In this document: positions 41,922 through 51,403 of the stretch, piece by piece
How the letters are laid out: each line of letters begins with the position of its first letter
Position numbering within the stretch: position 1 is the stretch's first letter
Origin: G020353115 sp964640125
Lineage (GTDB): Bacteria; Bacteroidota; Bacteroidia; Bacteroidales; VadinHA17
Direction: 5' to 3'
Assembly: GCA_964640125.1 (NCBI GenBank)
Contig: CAZXGG010000009.1
Coordinates: 8,734-72,733 of the forward strand
DNA length: 64,000 nt
Program-made: the position numbers and the translations under genes
Notes under the pieces: generated by a model
Told to the model about the DNA's origin: nothing
Database searches by the model: none
Seen by the model: only the letters and a program-made list of their open reading frames with translations

Positions 41922-43694
41922 TTATTCTTCCGAGAAATCGCGGATGATCGAGCGGTAGGTAGAAAAAACATTTGCCCGGGAAACAAATCCGATGTACTTG
42001 CCATCTTTCAGCACCGGTAAGTTATAATGGGTGGATGTCTGGAATTTTTGGGCTACCTCTTCCATCGATTCATCCGGGGAAACCGATGGTTCGGGCATGA
42101 ACATCAGGTCCCTGACCAATGTTTTGTTATACAACTCCTGTTTAAAAACAATGTGTCGGATATCGTTAACCCACACAACACCCAGCAGTATTCCATCTTC
42201 ATCAACAACCGGGAAGATATTTCGTACCGAGTTAGAGATCACATTTACCAGCTCCCCCAGGGTGGCATCAGGACCGATCGTATTGAAGTTTCGTTCAATC
42301 AGTTTATCAACCTTCATGAGCGAAAGAGCAGCTTTATCCCTGTCGTGTGTCATCAGTTCCCCTCTTTTAGCCAGCTGTATGGTATAAACAGAATTGGTTT
42401 CAAAGATCCGGATGGTGGCATAGGATACCGTAGCAGTGATCATTAGCGGCATGAACAGTCCATATCCTCCTGTCACTTCAGCAATCAGGAATATAGCGGT
42501 CAGGGGTGCATGGATCACTCCGGCAAGCAATCCGGCCATACCCACCAGGGCAAAATTACTTTCCGGAATATCAAATCCCAGTTGATTGCACACTTTTGCA
42601 AAAAACAGTCCGGAATTGGCACCGAGAAAAAGAGTAGGGGCAAATATTCCACCAACGCCCCCGCTGCCGAACGTGACAGAAGTAGCCACCACTTTGAATA
42701 AGATAATGACCACCAGGATAATCAACATCGCAACAATATTATCCCGCTGACCATAATATAAGGAATAATCGAACAGGTAGGAGAAGTCTCCGTTCAGGCA
42801 GTTGTTTATAGCCTGGTATCCCTCCCCATACAGGGATGGAATAAAAAAGATCAGGACACCCAGTATCACACCACCCAGTAAGAGTTTATTATGCCAGGAA
42901 TGTATTTTATCAAACAATCCTGTAACAAACATGTACATCCGTGTAAAATAGACCGATACCAATCCACAAAATACACCGATAACGATGTAAAAGGGAATAT
43001 TTCCCATCTGGAAAGTATGCTCCAGTTCGAACGAATACAAGACATCCGGTCCCAGGAAAAAATAGGAGGTCAATGCAGCTGTTACTGAAGAGATTAATAA
43101 AGGGACTAATGATGACATGGAGAGGTTCAACATGATCACCTCCAGCGCAAAAACAATGGCTGCAATCGGTGCTTTGAAAATGGCAGACATGGCACCTGCG
43201 GAAGCACATCCCAGCATCAGGATGATTTGCCTGTAATTCAAACGCAACAGCCTCCCAAGGTTTGATCCTAAGGCAGCCCCGGTGGCAACAGTAGGCCCCT
43301 CCAGCCCAACAGAGCCTCCAAATCCCACGGTCAATGCACTCGTAATAATGGATGAAAACAGGTTGTGAGGTTTTACCCTCCCGTTGGTTCGCGAAATAGC
43401 ATACAGAACACCGGGAATCCCATGACCCACTGGCTGCCTGAGGATGAATTTAACAAACAGAACCGTGAGCAAAATACCAACCGTTGGAAAAAGAAAATAT
43501 AAATAGTTATTGGCTTCCCTGTCAAAACCGCTGGTTAATAAGGATTGTATCAGGTGTACCGAGTTCTTTATGATCACAGCCCCAAAACCCGCAGAGAAAC
43601 CAATAATAACACTTAGAAGAAGAACAAACTGCCTGTCATTAATGTGTTTTGTTCTCCAACGGAAAAGCTTGATCAGTAACCTGTTAATATGCAT
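41922..43694 (-). CDS. ClC-family chloride channel/antiporter with CBS pair (copy 2, canonical filter)
   Basis: 590 residues, same layout as copy 1: membrane part ~25-430 and two CBS domains ~460-580. Anion-site motifs are canonical: HGIPG (91-95), GLEGP with the gating Glu132, and GGIFAPTLF. The two ClC proteins align without obvious gaps over the whole length (both start R-W-[RK]-x-K-H-I and both have Glu132), so they come from a tandem duplication. This one keeps the ancestral motifs, while copy 1 has diverged at two of three. Confidence 0.94.
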   Translation of the reverse strand: MHINRLLIKLFRWRTKHINDRQFVLLLSVIIGFSAGFGAVIIKNSVHLIQSLLTSGFDREANNYLYFLFPTVGILLTVLFVKFILRQPVGHGIPGVLYAISRTNGRVKPHNLFSSIITSALTVGFGGSVGLEGPTVATGAALGSNLGRLLRLNYRQIILMLGCASAGAMSAIFKAPIAAIVFALEVIMLNLSMSSLVPLLISSVTAALTSYFFLGPDVLYSFELEHTFQMGNIPFYIVIGVFCGLVSVYFTRMYMFVTGLFDKIHSWHNKLLLGGVILGVLIFFIPSLYGEGYQAINNCLNGDFSYLFDYSLYYGQRDNIVAMLIILVVIILFKVVATSVTFGSGGVGGIFAPTLFLGANSGLFFAKVCNQLGFDIPESNFALVGMAGLLAGVIHAPLTAIFLIAEVTGGYGLFMPLMITATVSYATIRIFETNSVYTIQLAKRGELMTHDRDKAALSLMKVDKLIERNFNTIGPDATLGELVNVISNSVRNIFPVVDEDGILLGVVWVNDIRHIVFKQELYNKTLVRDLMFMPEPSVSPDESMEEVAQKFQTSTHYNLPVLKDGKYIGFVSRANVFSTYRSIIRDFSEE

Positions 43695-43755
43695 AAGTTA
43701 ACAAAGATAATACTTCCCTGATAATTCAGAAACGATGAGAAAGACTTATTTTTTT

Positions 43756-43763
43756 TAAGTTTG
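43756..43763 (+). promoter_or_regulatory. -7 box for the nitronate monooxygenase-like gene
   Basis: TAAGTTTG matches TAnnTTTG exactly and ends 43 bases before the ATG at 43807. No good -33 element at 19 bases spacing. Confidence 0.35.
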
Positions 43764-43806
43764 TAATGGGTGTAGATGAAATTATAACTGATGGATTATT
43801 ATCGAT

Positions 43807-44748
43807 ATGAAAACTGCTGTTACTGAACTGTTCAAAATTGAATACCCTGTTATTCAGGGAGGAATGATCTGGTGCTCCGGTTGGAAGCTGGCAACTGCCG
43901 TATGTCAATCAGGAGGTCTGGGGCTAATTGGTGCCGGTTCAATGCATCCCGATACACTCCGTGATCATATCCGTAAAGCAAATGGAGTGGCAAAGGGGAA
44001 ATTCGGAGTTAATGTACCGTTGATCTATCCGCAAGTGGAGGAGATCATGGAGATCATCATGGAGGAAAACGTAGGTGTTGTCTTTACTTCAGCCGGCAAT
44101 CCCAAAACCTGGACCCGGGTATTAAAAGAAAAAGGGATTAAAGTTGCCCACGTGGTATCAAACCAGCGTTTTGCCATAAAATCTCAGGAAGCAGGAGTGG
44201 ACGCTATTGTTGCCGAAGGGTTTGAAGCCGGGGGGCATAACGGAAGGGAAGAAACCACAACCCTGACTCTCATCCCATTGGTTCGATCGGTGACATCACT
44301 GCCACTAATTGCTGCAGGAGGTATTGCCACCGGACGAGGGATGCTTGCTGCTTTCGCACTGGGAGCTGATGGTGTTCAAATGGGAACACGCTTTGCCGCA
44401 TCAAAAGAATCTTCAGCTCATGATAATTTCAAAAACAGGATCGTGAGTACCGGTGAGGGGGAAACAGAACTCGTACTGAAAAAAATCGTTCCGGTGCGGT
44501 TAATTAAAAACCCCTTTCATACCCGGGTAAGTTATGCCGAACAAGCTGGAGCTTCTGCCGAGGAACTATCGGTTATTCTCGGTAAAAACAGGGCAAAAAA
44601 AGGAATGTTTGAGGGAGACCTCGAAGAGGGTGAATTGGAAATAGGACAGGCATCTGCCATGATACGTGAGATCCTGCCGGTAGCTGATATCATGCAAAAC
44701 CTGCTGTCCGAATTCCACCAGGCAAAACGGGAGCTGCTCTCAATCTGA
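43807..44748 (+). CDS. Nitronate monooxygenase / FabK-like FMN enzyme
   Basis: 313 residues with a TIM-barrel FMN fold: EYPVIQGGMIWCSGWKLATA, GKFGVNVPLIYPQVEEIMEI, AIVAEGFEAGGHNGREETTT (the AGGHxG motif with the catalytic-type His) and LIAAGGIATGRGMLAAFALG. ADGVQMGTRFAASKES completes the phosphate-binding region. The superfamily includes nitronate monooxygenase (oxidation of nitronates to carbonyls) and enoyl-ACP reductase FabK. Sequence words alone do not separate them; the short length fits either. The stop is 33 bases from the M16 gene, so a shared transcript is possible. Confidence 0.85.
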   Translation: MKTAVTELFKIEYPVIQGGMIWCSGWKLATAVCQSGGLGLIGAGSMHPDTLRDHIRKANGVAKGKFGVNVPLIYPQVEEIMEIIMEENVGVVFTSAGNPKTWTRVLKEKGIKVAHVVSNQRFAIKSQEAGVDAIVAEGFEAGGHNGREETTTLTLIPLVRSVTSLPLIAAGGIATGRGMLAAFALGADGVQMGTRFAASKESSAHDNFKNRIVSTGEGETELVLKKIVPVRLIKNPFHTRVSYAEQAGASAEELSVILGKNRAKKGMFEGDLEEGELEIGQASAMIREILPVADIMQNLLSEFHQAKRELLSI

Positions 44749-44781
44749 TCTATTCTGCAAAATCCATTCATACAATCCACC

Positions 44782-46023
44782 ATGGTTGAACTGGAAAAAT
44801 TCGAACTCGATAATGGACTGAAAGTTATTATCCATCCTGATCCATCGACTCCCCTTGTTGCTCTAAATCTGCTTTATAATGTCGGGGCACGGGATGAACA
44901 TCCTGAAAAAACCGGTTTTGCCCACCTGTTCGAACACCTTATGTTTGGCGGTTCAATCCACATCCCAAACTACGACCAACCCCTGCAGAATGCCGGTGGT
45001 GAAAATAATGCTTTTACCACCAACGACTTTACCAATTACTACCTTACCCTGCCAAAAGAGAATATTGAAACAGGATTCTGGCTCGAATCAGATCGGATGC
45101 TCTGTCTTGACTTCTCGCAGCATAACCTCGATATCCAGAGACACGTTGTAATCGAAGAGTATAAACAGCGTTACCTGAACCAACCCTATGGTGATGTCTG
45201 GCTATTGATGAGCCCCCTGGCATACAAACTCCATCCCTACCGGTGGCCAACCATCGGTAAGAATATCCAACATATCGGAGAAGCGGCATTGGATGATGTA
45301 AAAAATTTCTTCTTTAACCATTATGCCCCGAACAATGCAATCCTGGTCATTGCAGGAAATATTGAAAGGAAGAAAGCACAGACCCTGACAAAACGATGGT
45401 TTTCCGGTATTGAAAAGAGAAGAGTCCCTGAAAGAAACCTTCCCGAAGAACCGGTGCAGCGATCCGAAAGAAGAAAAACCGTTCAGCGTGATGTGCCTTA
45501 CGATGCCATATACAAAGCTTTTCATATGTGCAGGAGAAGCGATGCGGATTTTTACACTTCAGATATCATTTCCGACATCCTGGCAAGTGGAAAATCATCA
45601 AGATTATACCAGCACCTTGTGCAGGAACAAAGACTATTCAGTGAACTGAATGCTTACGTCACCGGAAATATTGATCCCGGATTATTTATTGTAGCAGGAA
45701 AACTGATAAAAGGAGTGGAAATGGAACGGGCGGAAACAGAGATCATAAAAGAACTGGAAAAACTGAAACATGATCCTGTACCTGTAAGAGAACTGAACAA
45801 GGTGAAAAACAGGATTGAATCCACGCTGGTCCTTGAAGAGATCAACATATTGAGTAAATCGATAAGCCTTGCATTCCATGAATTGCTTGGAGATGCCGCG
45901 AATATCAATTCGGAAGTGCAAAAATACCGGAGTGTAACAGGGGAACAAATTGCCAGCATTGCCAGTGGGCTGTTCGCTACGACCAATTGCTCAACATTAT
46001 ATTATAAAGCCAAAACCGGTTAA
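44782..46023 (+). CDS. M16-family zinc peptidase, catalytic subunit
   Basis: 413 residues. The inverted zinc motif HxxEH is present as His48-Leu-Phe-Glu51-His52 in HLFEHLMFGG, and the distal Glu125/126 is in VVIEEYKQRY. No signal peptide is visible, so it is probably cytoplasmic or uses another route. A partner of similar size follows 67 bases later and lacks the zinc motif. Such active/inactive pairs form the clam-shell heterodimer of the M16B group (as in mitochondrial processing peptidase and Sphingomonas SPH2681/2682). Confidence 0.93.
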   Translation: MVELEKFELDNGLKVIIHPDPSTPLVALNLLYNVGARDEHPEKTGFAHLFEHLMFGGSIHIPNYDQPLQNAGGENNAFTTNDFTNYYLTLPKENIETGFWLESDRMLCLDFSQHNLDIQRHVVIEEYKQRYLNQPYGDVWLLMSPLAYKLHPYRWPTIGKNIQHIGEAALDDVKNFFFNHYAPNNAILVIAGNIERKKAQTLTKRWFSGIEKRRVPERNLPEEPVQRSERRKTVQRDVPYDAIYKAFHMCRRSDADFYTSDIISDILASGKSSRLYQHLVQEQRLFSELNAYVTGNIDPGLFIVAGKLIKGVEMERAETEIIKELEKLKHDPVPVRELNKVKNRIESTLVLEEINILSKSISLAFHELLGDAANINSEVQKYRSVTGEQIASIASGLFATTNCSTLYYKAKTG

Positions 46024-46090
46024 GGAATTTAGGATAACCCGGAGAAATATGATTCATAATACATTAATAAAATCCGTAAGGGTCTGAGAA

Positions 46091-47380
46091 ATGATGCAAG
46101 CACCAAACCGGCAGAAAATTCCGCGGGTCGAACCGGTTGAAAAGATCGACTATGTCCGCGCAGAAAAAATGGTTCTCTCAAACGGGATCCCGCTATATTT
46201 GATAAATGCAGGAACACAGGAAGTTATAAGAATTGAACTGCTGTTCAGAGCGGGAAGTTGCGTTGAACCTGCTCCATTAATTGCCTCCGCCTCCAATGCC
46301 ATGCTGAGAGAGGGTACTGAAAACAGGACAGCTGAACGTATTGCTGAATCATTTGAATACTATGGTGCCTATTTTCAATTAAATGCCGATAAAGACAACG
46401 GGACCATAGTGCTTTATACACTTTCAAAATACCTGGAACAGACACTTGAGATTGTAGCGGATATCCTTTTTCATTCCACATTCCCTGACAAGGAATTTCA
46501 AACCTATGTCAGGAAGACAGAACAACAGTTCATCGAGGATCATGGGAAAGTCAAAATCATGGCGCGAACAGGTTTCTTAAAGGCGATCTTCGGAAATGAT
46601 CATCCCTATGGAAGGGAAATCGTCGTTGAAGATTTTCACAGGGTCACATCCCCCATGCTGGCTGACTTTTACCACCTGCATTACCGTAATCGTCCGTTCT
46701 GCATTATTGTTTCCGGTAAACTTTGGACCGGACTGGAGCGCATCATCGATGATCATTTTGGGAAAAACAGGATAGAAGAGTACCACCTGTTCGAAAACAG
46801 AGCTGCATACGTACCGGAAAAGAATCCTGAAAAGCTGCTTATTGAAAAGGAAAAGGTGTTCCAGTCTGCAATCCGGATCGGAAAAAGGCTCTTTAACAAG
46901 CACCATCCCGACTTTACAGCAATGCAAATTTTAAACACCATACTGGGAGGATACTTCGGATCACGACTGATGAAAAACATACGGGAAAACAAAGGGTATA
47001 CCTACGGTATCGGGTCCATGGTCCTTTCCATGCACCATGCCGGCTATTTTGTTATCGCATCAGAAGTGGGTAAAGATGTATGCAAAGCTGCCCTGAAAGA
47101 GATCTATAAGGAAATTAAAATCCTGCGGGACACCATCATCCCGGAAGATGAACTGACAATTGTAAAACATTATCTTATGGGGGAACTGATCAGGATGTTT
47201 GACGGGCCGTTTGCCCTGGCGGAAAGTTTAAAAGCAGTCATTGAATACGGATTGGATTATGACTATTATGACAAAGCAATTGATACGATAAAAAGTACTA
47301 CAGCAAAACAGCTGCTCGATCTGGCAAATCAATATTTTGCACCCGGGACATTTACTGAGATCGTTGCCGGGAAATACTAA
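46091..47380 (+). CDS. M16-family protein, non-catalytic partner subunit
   Basis: 429 residues. The M16 fold is recognisable (VLSNGIPLYLINAGTQEVIR, ENKGYTYGIGSMV), but at the place of HxxEH it reads ASNAMLREGTENRTAERIAE, with no zinc ligands. The conserved R/Y substrate-binding pair of the second half (MKNIRENKGYTYGIG) is present, which is the part supplied by the inactive subunit in M16B heterodimers. It therefore complements the neighbour at 44782-46023. ATG-ATG start at 46091; no signal peptide. Confidence 0.9.
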   Translation: MMQAPNRQKIPRVEPVEKIDYVRAEKMVLSNGIPLYLINAGTQEVIRIELLFRAGSCVEPAPLIASASNAMLREGTENRTAERIAESFEYYGAYFQLNADKDNGTIVLYTLSKYLEQTLEIVADILFHSTFPDKEFQTYVRKTEQQFIEDHGKVKIMARTGFLKAIFGNDHPYGREIVVEDFHRVTSPMLADFYHLHYRNRPFCIIVSGKLWTGLERIIDDHFGKNRIEEYHLFENRAAYVPEKNPEKLLIEKEKVFQSAIRIGKRLFNKHHPDFTAMQILNTILGGYFGSRLMKNIRENKGYTYGIGSMVLSMHHAGYFVIASEVGKDVCKAALKEIYKEIKILRDTIIPEDELTIVKHYLMGELIRMFDGPFALAESLKAVIEYGLDYDYYDKAIDTIKSTTAKQLLDLANQYFAPGTFTEIVAGKY

Positions 47381-47401
47381 ACGATTGAAAACGGAGTTTC
47401 T

Positions 47402-48925
47402 ATGATGTATCCCGGGAAAATGGTACTGCATAACATACAGCAAATTCTTTTACCGATCCTGCTCGGTTACCTGCTAACCGGTCCCGCTTATGGTCAGGAC
47501 ACGGAGAGACCGATTAGTCCGGATTTACAGATCGTAAGTGTTAATCCGCTTACCGGTAAGGCCTGGTTGGAGTGGCAATTGAGTCCCTCAGCTGATGTTG
47601 AAGCGTACATCATCTACATCGACAAAAACAGCAGCTGGATCGCTATCGATACCCTCTGGAACCCTTTTGCCACATCCTATGTCAATGCCTCTTCCAATGC
47701 CGATTTCTTCCCTGAATCGTATGTCATCGCAGCATACGATACAGCCGGAAATCCAAGTCCGCTAACGGAACCCCATACAACCATGTTTACTGCACTCTTT
47801 TTTGACTCCTGCCTGATCCGTGTGAACCTGGACTGGACTCCCTACCTGGGATGGGATGAGGAGCTTGAGAACTATGAGGTCATCGTGAACATTGACGGTA
47901 GCCCGGACAGCCTGTTACAAACCATTGAATCCGGCACAACTAATTTTATTCACCAGGGAATAGAATCCTACACCAACTATTGCTACCATATCAGGGCAAA
48001 CCATAGTAACGGCTGGGTATCAACATCAAACAGGGTCTGTACCTATACCCAGATGCCCAAAATCCCGGAGTACATTAATGCTGATTACGCAAGTGTGGAG
48101 AACGGGAACGAAATACATCTCTCATTTACCATCGACTCTCAATCTGAGATTTACACATTTCGGCTCTTAAAAGGAAATGATACCACGAGCATTACAGAAA
48201 TTGTTACCGAATTCAATAATCCGTCTTCATGGAATATCAAGTATGTTGATACGATTGACAATCCTGTCCAACGATACTATTACCGGTTAAAAGCAATCAA
48301 TGCCTGCGATAGTGTGGTTGCAGAATCGAATGTGGCAAGCAATATTGTACTGACGGTAAAAAACCAGGAAATAATCAATGAGTTAACCTGGCAGCCTTAC
48401 TATGACTGGTTGGATGAAGTTGAAACCTGTACTATTTATCGTTTGATCGGAGAATTCCTGCCAGAACTGGTTGCTTCTCTTCCCGGAACAGATACTACCT
48501 ATCTCGATGATATTTCGGCTTTCCAGTATACAGCACCTTCAGGCAGGTTTTGCTATTATGTTGAAGCGATGGAAGGGAGTCAGAATCCATACGGTATTGC
48601 CGGATCATCCAAATCAAACACTTCCTGCGGTGAGGTGCCGGTAAAAGTATTTGTCCCTAACGCATTTACACCCAATGCAGACAATAGAAATGATGTTTTC
48701 AAACCCATTCTGTCATTTACTCCAAGCCAGTATCTGTTAACCATACAGAATCGTTGGGGTAACCTCCTTTTTGAATCTGGTGATCCCCTGAGAGGGTGGG
48801 ATGGGACAATAAACGGGGACACACCGGCACCGGAGGGTATTTATATCTATTTTCTCCGTGTTGTAAGTGACGAAGGTGAAATCATAGAGAAAAGCGGGCA
48901 TATAACCCTGATCTATCCAAAATAA
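47402..48925 (+). CDS. Surface/secreted protein with fibronectin-III-like domains and CHU_C (type B) sorting domain
   Basis: 507 residues. Signal peptide (IQQILLPILLGYLLTGPAYG) at ~12-31, then three to four beta-sandwich modules of FnIII type (~45-400; e.g. GKAWLEWQLSPSADVEAYII, LSFTIDSQSEIYTFRLLKGN, YYYRLKAINACD). The C-terminal ~90 residues are a gliding-motility-associated C-terminal domain: VFVPNAFTPNADNRNDVFKP, NRWGNLLFES, GWDGTINGDTPAPEGIYIYF. This domain is the export and attachment signal for the type IX secretion system in Bacteroidota, so the cell should have a T9SS (none in window). A surface or adhesin role is inferred. Confidence 0.9.
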   Translation: MMYPGKMVLHNIQQILLPILLGYLLTGPAYGQDTERPISPDLQIVSVNPLTGKAWLEWQLSPSADVEAYIIYIDKNSSWIAIDTLWNPFATSYVNASSNADFFPESYVIAAYDTAGNPSPLTEPHTTMFTALFFDSCLIRVNLDWTPYLGWDEELENYEVIVNIDGSPDSLLQTIESGTTNFIHQGIESYTNYCYHIRANHSNGWVSTSNRVCTYTQMPKIPEYINADYASVENGNEIHLSFTIDSQSEIYTFRLLKGNDTTSITEIVTEFNNPSSWNIKYVDTIDNPVQRYYYRLKAINACDSVVAESNVASNIVLTVKNQEIINELTWQPYYDWLDEVETCTIYRLIGEFLPELVASLPGTDTTYLDDISAFQYTAPSGRFCYYVEAMEGSQNPYGIAGSSKSNTSCGEVPVKVFVPNAFTPNADNRNDVFKPILSFTPSQYLLTIQNRWGNLLFESGDPLRGWDGTINGDTPAPEGIYIYFLRVVSDEGEIIEKSGHITLIYPK

Positions 48926-48955
48926 ATATTACATCCTGTGCGATCGGGAAGTCAA

Positions 48956-48981
48956 TTGCGTTTCAAAATTCATTAAATTTG
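48956..48981 (+). promoter_or_regulatory. Promoter of the relA/spoT gene
   Basis: TAAATTTG (48974-48981) fits TAnnTTTG, 39 bases before the ATG. A TTG at 48956-48958 is the best -33 candidate, but the spacing (15) is shorter than usual. Confidence 0.4.
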
Positions 48982-49020
48982 TGCATGGTTTTTCCATTAA
49001 CCATTACCTTAAAGTTGTAG

Positions 49021-51267
49021 ATGTCCATACTCACCCCGAAAGAGAAGAAACTGATAAACGAGAAGTTCGAGGATCTTCTCCAGCATTGTGTGCGTTGTAA
49101 TTCTGAGGCAGACCGAACGCTCATAAAAAAAGCGTTTGACCTGGCAAACGAAGCGCACAAGAACATGCGGAGGAGATCAGGTGATCCCTATATTCTCCAT
49201 CCCATAGCGGTTGCAAAAATCGTTACTCATGAAATCGGGCTGGGTGCAAAATCGGTTGCCTGTGCTTTAATGCACGATGTTGTTGAAGATACGGATTATA
49301 CGCTGGAAGATATCGAAAATCATTTTGGGAAAAAGATCGCATCCATCATAGATGGCCTTACCAAGATCGCAGGCGTATTTGACAACAAGTCCTCACTCCA
49401 GGCTGAGAATTTCCGAAAAATGCTCCTTACCCTTTCGGATGATGTTCGTGTAATCCTCATAAAGCTGGCAGACCGGTTGCATAACATGAGGACACTTGAT
49501 TCCATGCCTCCGAACAAACAAATGAAAGTGGCAGGCGAAACAGTATACCTGTATGCCCCCCTTGCACACCGGTTAGGCCTGTATGCCATTAAAACGGAAT
49601 TGGAGGATCTGAGTTTAAAATACCACCATCCGGAAGTATATACCGAAATCCAAAACAAGATCAGGGACAATGAGAAGAGAAGGGTTACCATGATCAACCG
49701 TTTCTCTCTGCCCATCATTGAAAAACTCGAATCGAACAAGTACAAGTTCGATATCAATGGAAGACCCAAATCAATCGCCTCAATCTGGAACAAAATGCAG
49801 CGGAAGGGGGTCCCTTTTGAAGAAGTTTATGACCTCATGGCAATCCGTATCATTTTTGAGCCGAAGAAAAATGTTCCTGAAAAAACACAATGCTGGAGCA
49901 TCTACTCCATGATCACGGATATTTATATGCCAAAACCGGATAGGATCCGCGACTGGGTAAGTACACCAAAAGCCAATGGATATGAAGCCCTTCATGTTAC
50001 CTTTATGGGACCTCACGGGAAATGGGTGGAAGTCCAGATCCGAACAAACCGAATGGAAGAGATTGCTGAACGGGGTTATGCAGCCCACTGGAAATACAAA
50101 AACAGCGGAACGGGAGAAGGAGAGCTGGATAAATGGATCAAAAAAATACGGGAATTGCTCGAGGATCCCCTCTCCAACGCCCTCGAATTCCTGGATGAGT
50201 TTAAATTGAATCTTTTTGCTTCCGAAATCCTTGTATTTACTCCAAAAGGACAGATAAAAAGCCTGCCTAAGAACGCATCAGCTCTTGATTTTGCCTATGA
50301 GATCCATACCGAAATAGGAAATAAAGCCATTGGGGCTAAAGTAAATTACAAGCTCGTTGCCCTAAGCCACACTTTGAACAGCGGCGATCAGGTGGAGATA
50401 CTGACTTCCGACAAGCAAAAACCACATCGCGAATGGCTCGATTATGTGATTACAGCCAAAGCTAAATCCAGCATTAAAAATTCCTTGAAATCTGAAACCA
50501 AAAACCGGATCGAAAAAGGGAAAAAGATCCTGGAAGAAAAATTAAAGGAATTTAACCTGATGCCCAGCTCCCGTGTGTTTAAAAAACTGATCCCGGAATA
50601 CGAGGTGATCAGTAAAGATGATCTGTACAGTAAAATTGGACTCGGTCTGATTACCCTCGATGACCTTAAAAAAGTGCTGCGGAAAAAAACCAAAAACAAA
50701 TGGATCAGGTATTGGGAACTGCAGTTTGGAAAATCTTCAACGGAAAAAGAAGAACCGGTTGAAGAAATACCGCCGAAAGAGCAAAAATTCGATTATAAAA
50801 TACCCCTTATCCTGCGCGAAAACATCGACGACGCAGAAACCACCTATACCCTGGCTACATGCTGCAATCCCATCCCCGGTGATGATGTGGTAGGGTACAG
50901 AAACCTGAACGATAAAATCATCATTCACCGATCAAAATGCCCCAATGCCATCAAACTAATGTCCAGAGAAGGCAATCGAATAGTGACGGCAAAGTGGACA
51001 ACCCATAAAATTCTCTCTTTCCTGGCAAGTATCCGGGTTATGGGAATCGACAGAATTGGCATGATCAACGAAATTACCAATGTCATTTCCAAAGAACTCA
51101 GTGTGAATATGAGAACCGTTAATATTGAAGTTCATGACGGTATCTTTGATGGCTCACTCGATCTCTATGTCCATAGCACAAAGGACTTGAATAACCTGAT
51201 AATGAACCTGATAAAAATCAAAGGAGTGGATTCTGTTAAACGAATCGAGTCCATTGAAGAGTCCTGA
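49021..51267 (+). CDS. relA/spoT: Bifunctional (p)ppGpp synthetase/hydrolase RelA/SpoT
   Basis: 748 residues, the usual long RSH length. Domains in order: HD hydrolase (~45-200) with intact ligands HDVVEDTDY (His85, Asp86) and ADRLHNMRTL; ppGpp synthetase (~230-345) with ANGYEALHVTFMGP and VEVQIRTNRMEEIAERGYAA; TGS (~395-455; LVFTPKGQIKSLPKNASALD); a helical/zinc-finger region with TCCNPIPGDDVVGY; and ACT (~670-745; IRVMGIDRIGMINEITNVIS). Both catalytic centres look active. It controls the stringent response. The Fur-like and purA genes follow on the same strand; PurA is a known ppGpp target. Confidence 0.96.
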   Translation: MSILTPKEKKLINEKFEDLLQHCVRCNSEADRTLIKKAFDLANEAHKNMRRRSGDPYILHPIAVAKIVTHEIGLGAKSVACALMHDVVEDTDYTLEDIENHFGKKIASIIDGLTKIAGVFDNKSSLQAENFRKMLLTLSDDVRVILIKLADRLHNMRTLDSMPPNKQMKVAGETVYLYAPLAHRLGLYAIKTELEDLSLKYHHPEVYTEIQNKIRDNEKRRVTMINRFSLPIIEKLESNKYKFDINGRPKSIASIWNKMQRKGVPFEEVYDLMAIRIIFEPKKNVPEKTQCWSIYSMITDIYMPKPDRIRDWVSTPKANGYEALHVTFMGPHGKWVEVQIRTNRMEEIAERGYAAHWKYKNSGTGEGELDKWIKKIRELLEDPLSNALEFLDEFKLNLFASEILVFTPKGQIKSLPKNASALDFAYEIHTEIGNKAIGAKVNYKLVALSHTLNSGDQVEILTSDKQKPHREWLDYVITAKAKSSIKNSLKSETKNRIEKGKKILEEKLKEFNLMPSSRVFKKLIPEYEVISKDDLYSKIGLGLITLDDLKKVLRKKTKNKWIRYWELQFGKSSTEKEEPVEEIPPKEQKFDYKIPLILRENIDDAETTYTLATCCNPIPGDDVVGYRNLNDKIIIHRSKCPNAIKLMSREGNRIVTAKWTTHKILSFLASIRVMGIDRIGMINEITNVISKELSVNMRTVNIEVHDGIFDGSLDLYVHSTKDLNNLIMNLIKIKGVDSVKRIESIEES

Positions 51268-51347
51268 TCAGCTTCAGGAATGCCCCTGCTCCTGCCACTT
51301 CCACCATCCCATCCGGTGCGATGCACTGATTTGATCTAAATAAAGTG

Positions 51348-51377
51348 TTGTATTTCACAAAAAAATCCATAATTTTA
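51348..51377 (+). promoter_or_regulatory. Promoter of the Fur-like gene
   Basis: TTG (51348-51350) and TAATTTTA (51370-51377, one mismatch to TAnnTTTG) are 19 bases apart; the ATG follows 26 bases later. Confidence 0.4.
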
Positions 51378-51403
51378 AACCACTATTTTAAATTAGACTA
51401 TAT

